Assembly (NCBI GenBank): GCA_964434955.1
Contig: CAYSXI010000197.1
Coordinates: 1 to 9,640 of the forward strand
DNA: 9,640 nucleotides
Direction of reading: 5' to 3'
Source of the DNA: JANQLU01 sp964434955
GTDB taxonomy: Bacteria > Planctomycetota > Planctomycetia > Pirellulales > Pirellulaceae
Shown: positions 6,581 to 9,640 of the stretch, one piece after another
How positions within the stretch are numbered: position 1 is the first letter of the stretch
How the letters are laid out: every line of letters starts with the position of its first letter
The notes under the pieces: generated by a model
Told to the model about the DNA's origin: nothing
Databases searched by the model: none
What the model saw: only the letters and a program-made list of their open reading frames with translations
Translations under genes and position numbers: made by a program

Positions 6581-7828
6581 TTACGGTTTAGCAATCACCG
6601 GTTCGAGACTTTCGCAAGGCCCAACGGCAAGCGTTCGATTTTGGGTAAGCGGATAGAGGCTGGCAATCTCGTTGATTTGCTCGAGAGTCACCCCCTGATA
6701 GTGAGCGGCGATTTCTGCAATCGACTCGTATGATTGCCCATTCAACCACTTGGTACCAAGCGAAAATAGCCGAGTCCCCGGTCGCTCACTCGCCAAAATG
6801 ATCCGCGCAGCGATCTTCCGCTTTGCCAATTCAAGCTCCCGTTCTTCAAAACCATCGCGTTCGATTTTTTCCTGGACCGCGTGAAGCTTTTCCAAGTTTT
6901 TCTGGGCCTCTTCGGGAGCACAACAGAGGTAGGAAACCGTCAAGCCGGCACCCAGGTAGTCTTCGAATCCGGCCGCCGCCATTTCGGCCAGTCCACTATC
7001 GAGAAACTCCCAATACAAGCGGCTTCCACTTTCACTTCCATAAATGACTGACGCGACGGCACTGGCATAACGCTTTGGATCCTCGCTGGCCGGCGCCGAT
7101 GCAAGTTGAATGATGTACTCTTGGGTCGATTGGGGTTTGTGCATCAACGAAAAGCCATGCATCGGGTCCGCGGCTGGTGTCGGGCGTTCCGTTTCTGCCG
7201 AAACCCAATTCGAAGTCAGCTTCTCCGCCATGCCAACCAAGTTCTTGAAGTCCACATTGCCGGCGGCAACCAACGCCATATTCCGCGGTGAATAACGAGA
7301 TTCGTGGTAGGCCCGCATCCTTTCCGACGTCAGTCCCTCGACGGTCTGCACGGTACCCAGAACGCTATTGCCCAATGAATGACTTCCAAAATAGTCAGCC
7401 ATGATTTTTTCGTAGCCACCGTATGGCGGCTGATCATCGTACATCAGGATTTCTTCGATGATCACCTTTTTCTCGGTTTCAAAATCATCTTCGCGAAGAC
7501 TGGGACGCATCATGTCGCAAAGCAAATCGACCACGCGATCCTGAAACTCAGGAAGCACGGTTGAGTGGTAGACCGTACTCTCGTGGCTGGTTCGCGCGTT
7601 CGAGTCAGAACCCATTTCGTCCAACTCGAGATTGACCTGCTCCGCCGTTCGCCGCGGCGTTCCCTTGAACACCATGTGTTCAAGAAAATGACTCACGCCA
7701 CCGATCTCCGAAGTCTCGTCGCGAGCCCCCGCGCGCACGAACATACCGATCGATGTCGAATAGCTCGCCGGATTGCACTCGGCCAAAATCGTCAAGCCGT
7801 TATCAAGCTGTTGCTGTTGAAACTCCAC
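6581..7828 (-). CDS. M16 family zinc metallopeptidase, catalytic subunit
   Basis: This is a 415-residue M16B-type peptidase, about half the size of pitrilysin or insulinase, as expected for a two-domain subunit. The inverted zinc motif HFLEH (47-51) is intact, and the third zinc ligand E126 follows after the correct 74 residues in the EEILMYDD segment. The second domain is degenerate at the place where family members bind substrate: SRLYWEFLDSGLAE (about 269-282) lacks the usual Arg and Tyr. There is no signal peptide, so a cytoplasmic site is likely. The start is taken as the second of two adjacent GTG codons (7828), because GGAG lies seven bases upstream; a TTG at 7855 is less likely. The start overlaps the end of the neighbouring M16 gene by 26 bp, suggesting translational coupling and equal amounts of the two subunits. 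Confidence 0.91.
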   Translation of the reverse strand: MEFQQQQLDNGLTILAECNPASYSTSIGMFVRAGARDETSEIGGVSHFLEHMVFKGTPRRTAEQVNLELDEMGSDSNARTSHESTVYHSTVLPEFQDRVVDLLCDMMRPSLREDDFETEKKVIIEEILMYDDQPPYGGYEKIMADYFGSHSLGNSVLGTVQTVEGLTSERMRAYHESRYSPRNMALVAAGNVDFKNLVGMAEKLTSNWVSAETERPTPAADPMHGFSLMHKPQSTQEYIIQLASAPASEDPKRYASAVASVIYGSESGSRLYWEFLDSGLAEMAAAGFEDYLGAGLTVSYLCCAPEEAQKNLEKLHAVQEKIERDGFEERELELAKRKIAARIILASERPGTRLFSLGTKWLNGQSYESIAEIAAHYQGVTLEQINEIASLYPLTQNRTLAVGPCESLEPVIAKP

Positions 7829-9062
7829 CACGATACTCCAAGGGCTCTGGGCCAAGTGTCACCAAATCAAAATCTTTGAAAGGGTTCTGTTTCAGGTAGT
7901 CATTGATTTGGGCGACCGTCAATCCCTGCACGATGTTGTTGATCTCTTCACGACCGCGAATTCGGCCTAACAAAAACCAGTCGCCCGCATTGGCCGAAGC
8001 CCGTGCACGACTTGACTCCTGCTGCATCACGAGGGCGCTTCGAATTGCAACTTTGACACGCCGCAATTCGTCTTCATCAATCCCGTCGCCGATCCGATTC
8101 ATTTCCGAAAGGGTAACATCCAGTGTCTCCTGAGCTCGGTCGGCTGCCGTTCCGGCATACCCCATGACGTAGCCACGATCCGTCAAACTGTGAAGACTCG
8201 CGCTAACGGCATAACAAAGGGCTCGCTTTTCCCGAACCTCGGTAAACAAACGTGAACCAAAACCGCCTGAAAGCGCGCCAACCGCCGCGCGTGCGAGAAA
8301 GTAGTCCTCATTCGAATAAGGAATCGAAGGGCAAGCGAATGTAATCTGTGTTTGCTGGCTCTCAAAAGGAATGTGATGGATCCCGTGCTCGGGTTCGATC
8401 CTGGCCGACGGCTCACAATCAATCGGATTCCAGTCTCCAAGAATCGACTCGACGTGTTTGCACAATTCGTTCCAATCAATTTTTCCGGCGACGCTCAAAA
8501 TCAAGTTGTTGGGTCGATAAGTCTTCTCGAAACAAGTGCGAATGTCGTCGATTGAGATTGCCGAGACTGATTCCATTGTTCCTACCGAAGAACGTCCGAA
8601 CGGATCTCCCAGGAAACGTTTTCGGAGCTCCAACATTGCCTTTTGTGAAAGGTCATCCTCGATTCCCCGAATCTCCTGCAAACAAAAAAGCCTGCCGTCT
8701 TCCAGTTGATCCTCGGGCAAAAGGGGCCGTCTCAGCATGTCAGCAAAAACCGTCAATGCCTCATGCATTGCGCTCGCCGGCATTGCTCCCGCATAATGTG
8801 AATGAAAAATGTTGACCGAACTTGAATCGGAAACGCCCAGCCACTCGAGTCTTTCCAGGAACTCGCGACTGTTCATTTGCCCGCAACCACGCTGAATCAT
8901 CTCGCAGGTGAAGTTGGACAAGCCGATCTTGTCTGCCGGATCGTAAATGCATCCATTCGCTACGTTGATTGAAAACGCGGCGGACTCCAGCCAGGGCATT
9001 TCTTCGCCAATCAGGATGAGCCCATTGTCCAATTCGATCTGATGAATATTCTGTTCGGCCAT
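7803..9062 (-). CDS. M16 family peptidase-like subunit lacking the zinc site
   Basis: This M16 homologue has 419 residues from the ATG at 9062. The frame stays open to 9374, but the extra 104 codons lack family similarity and contain no signal peptide. Where the HxxEH zinc motif should be, it reads N-F-T-C-E (50-54, context GLSNFTCEM), so both histidines are gone and it should not hydrolyse peptides itself. In contrast, the second domain keeps the canonical GGFGSRLFTEVREKRALCY (266-284) with R277 and Y284, which bind the substrate backbone in M16 enzymes. This mirrors alpha/beta mitochondrial processing peptidase and bacterial heterodimeric M16B pairs, in which one subunit carries zinc and the other helps bind substrate. 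It is the first gene of the unit, and its stop lies inside the next M16 gene. The upstream Shine-Dalgarno is weak. Confidence 0.9.
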   Translation of the reverse strand: MAEQNIHQIELDNGLILIGEEMPWLESAAFSINVANGCIYDPADKIGLSNFTCEMIQRGCGQMNSREFLERLEWLGVSDSSSVNIFHSHYAGAMPASAMHEALTVFADMLRRPLLPEDQLEDGRLFCLQEIRGIEDDLSQKAMLELRKRFLGDPFGRSSVGTMESVSAISIDDIRTCFEKTYRPNNLILSVAGKIDWNELCKHVESILGDWNPIDCEPSARIEPEHGIHHIPFESQQTQITFACPSIPYSNEDYFLARAAVGALSGGFGSRLFTEVREKRALCYAVSASLHSLTDRGYVMGYAGTAADRAQETLDVTLSEMNRIGDGIDEDELRRVKVAIRSALVMQQESSRARASANAGDWFLLGRIRGREEINNIVQGLTVAQINDYLKQNPFKDFDLVTLGPEPLEYRGGVSTATA

Positions 9063-9439
9063 TAACCGTTCAAGCGTCAAAGGGAATGAAATTCTGCTCG
9101 TTGACAAGACCTTAGTTTTACCGGGAAAACCCGCAATCGATAAGCACCCAGCCTCGCGACCGAGGTTGTCCCGATCGGGATGTGCGATTCTTGGCCAATT
9201 GCAGATGTCGAATTTCGCGACCAAAATTGGAGCAAATGTTATCGATGCTCGGGTTCCGTTTCGATTGCCCACAGCCCCCAGCCAGGCACAAGCAAACACT
9301 TGATTGGCAATTTGACGGTCGGCATGAATCAGTTGATCAACCGCTTCGTCCGATTGCGCCGATGAAAAACTCAACCACGACCAAGACGGTAACTTGCCAC
9401 CTAGAACTCAGCCTTCCATCCGGAGCCCCATAACAAGAA
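9063..9439. other. Gene-free divergent region with several small palindromes
   Basis: These 377 bases separate the leftward M16 unit from the rightward DUF2461 gene, so both promoters should be here. I see no convincing -35/-10 pair on either strand. Structure is present, however: CGGG-AAAA-CCCG (9122-9133), CCTCG-CGAC-CGAGG (9152-9165), the 12-bp perfect palindrome TCCCGATCGGGA (9169-9180), and the 10-bp palindrome GTTGATCAAC (9332-9341). The two 12-bp and 14-bp elements plus the 12-bp palindrome fall within 60 bases. Open frames across the region have no recognisable protein character. Confidence 0.5.
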
Positions 9440-9640
9440 ATGGCCAAGAAAAACACGTTTGCCGGATTCTCCCTGGAGCTGTTTCGTTTTCTGGATTCGC
9501 TGGAAAAGAACAACAACCGGGATTGGTTTGAAAAAAACAAACAGCGATACGAGGACCAGGTTCGTGGACCGGCGCTGAATTTTATCGAGGCCATGGCGGA
9601 ACCGATGTCCAAGATTTCGCCCCATTTCCGAGTGGAAGCC
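9440..9640 (+). CDS. DUF2461 family protein, 5' part only
   Basis: The first 67 codons are present; the frame is open to the window edge. The start is the ATG at 9440, preceded only by an A-rich stretch with a weak AAGAA. The N-terminus matches the DUF2461 (TIGR02453) pattern: FAGFSLELFRFLDSLEKNNN, then RDWFEKNKQRYEDQV (27-41), RGPALNFIEAM and ISPHFRVEA. These proteins are soluble, about 220-230 residues long, and found across many bacteria and fungi; no biochemical activity is established. It has no signal peptide. It is transcribed away from the M16 unit and is probably independent of it. Confidence 0.85.
   Translation, partial: MAKKNTFAGFSLELFRFLDSLEKNNNRDWFEKNKQRYEDQVRGPALNFIEAMAEPMSKISPHFRVEA

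Noticed and set aside
9063..9374. A 104-residue N-terminal extension of the zinc-less M16 subunit
   Set aside because: The frame is open, but the M16 fold begins right after the ATG at 9062, and the extension has no signal peptide or known domain.
9337..9612. A 91-codon minus-strand open frame over the start of the DUF2461 gene
   Set aside because: It is antisense to a well-matching DUF2461 N-terminus and shows no motif.

Overview
The window looks like a chromosomal segment from a planctomycete, probably of the Pirellulaceae. This is inferred from three things: the planctomycete-style sigma/anti-sigma pair, an OleC-like AMP-dependent ligase, and paired M16 peptidase genes, all in a moderate-GC background. 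No rRNA, tRNA, insertion sequence or CRISPR was seen. The base composition looks even, with no obvious sign of recent transfer.

Left block (about 1-2425, minus strand): an ECF-type RNA polymerase sigma factor, then a one-TM anti-sigma-like protein, then an exported PDZ-domain protein cut by the left edge. All three read leftward with short gaps and probably form one envelope-signalling operon. Short imperfect tandem repeats sit at the sigma gene's 3' end.

Middle block (2662-4880, plus strand): an exported galactose mutarotase with all its catalytic residues and a plausible sigma70-like promoter. It is followed by a run of hairpins ending in a textbook intrinsic terminator. After that come a small DUF2007-type protein and a DinB-fold YfiT-like putative metal-dependent hydrolase with a GTG start. 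This last gene converges on the next block with only 4 bp between stop codons.

Right block (4885-9062, minus strand): a compact three-gene unit, transcribed leftward. It holds a catalytically degenerate M16 peptidase subunit, an active M16 subunit whose start overlaps the first gene by 26 bp, and, 16 bp further on, an OleC-type beta-lactone synthetase/acyl-CoA-ligase-family enzyme with an unusual Cys-rich tail. The two M16 proteins split the family's functional motifs (zinc site in one, substrate-binding Arg/Tyr in the other), so a heterodimer is likely.

Right edge: a 377-bp gene-free divergent region with several small palindromes, then the 5' end of a DUF2461 gene on the plus strand.

Most of the content is recognisable. 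The most notable points are the OleC-like gene placed with a peptidase pair rather than with oleA/B/D, and the sigma/anti-sigma/PDZ arrangement. I did not find a convincing wholly new system.
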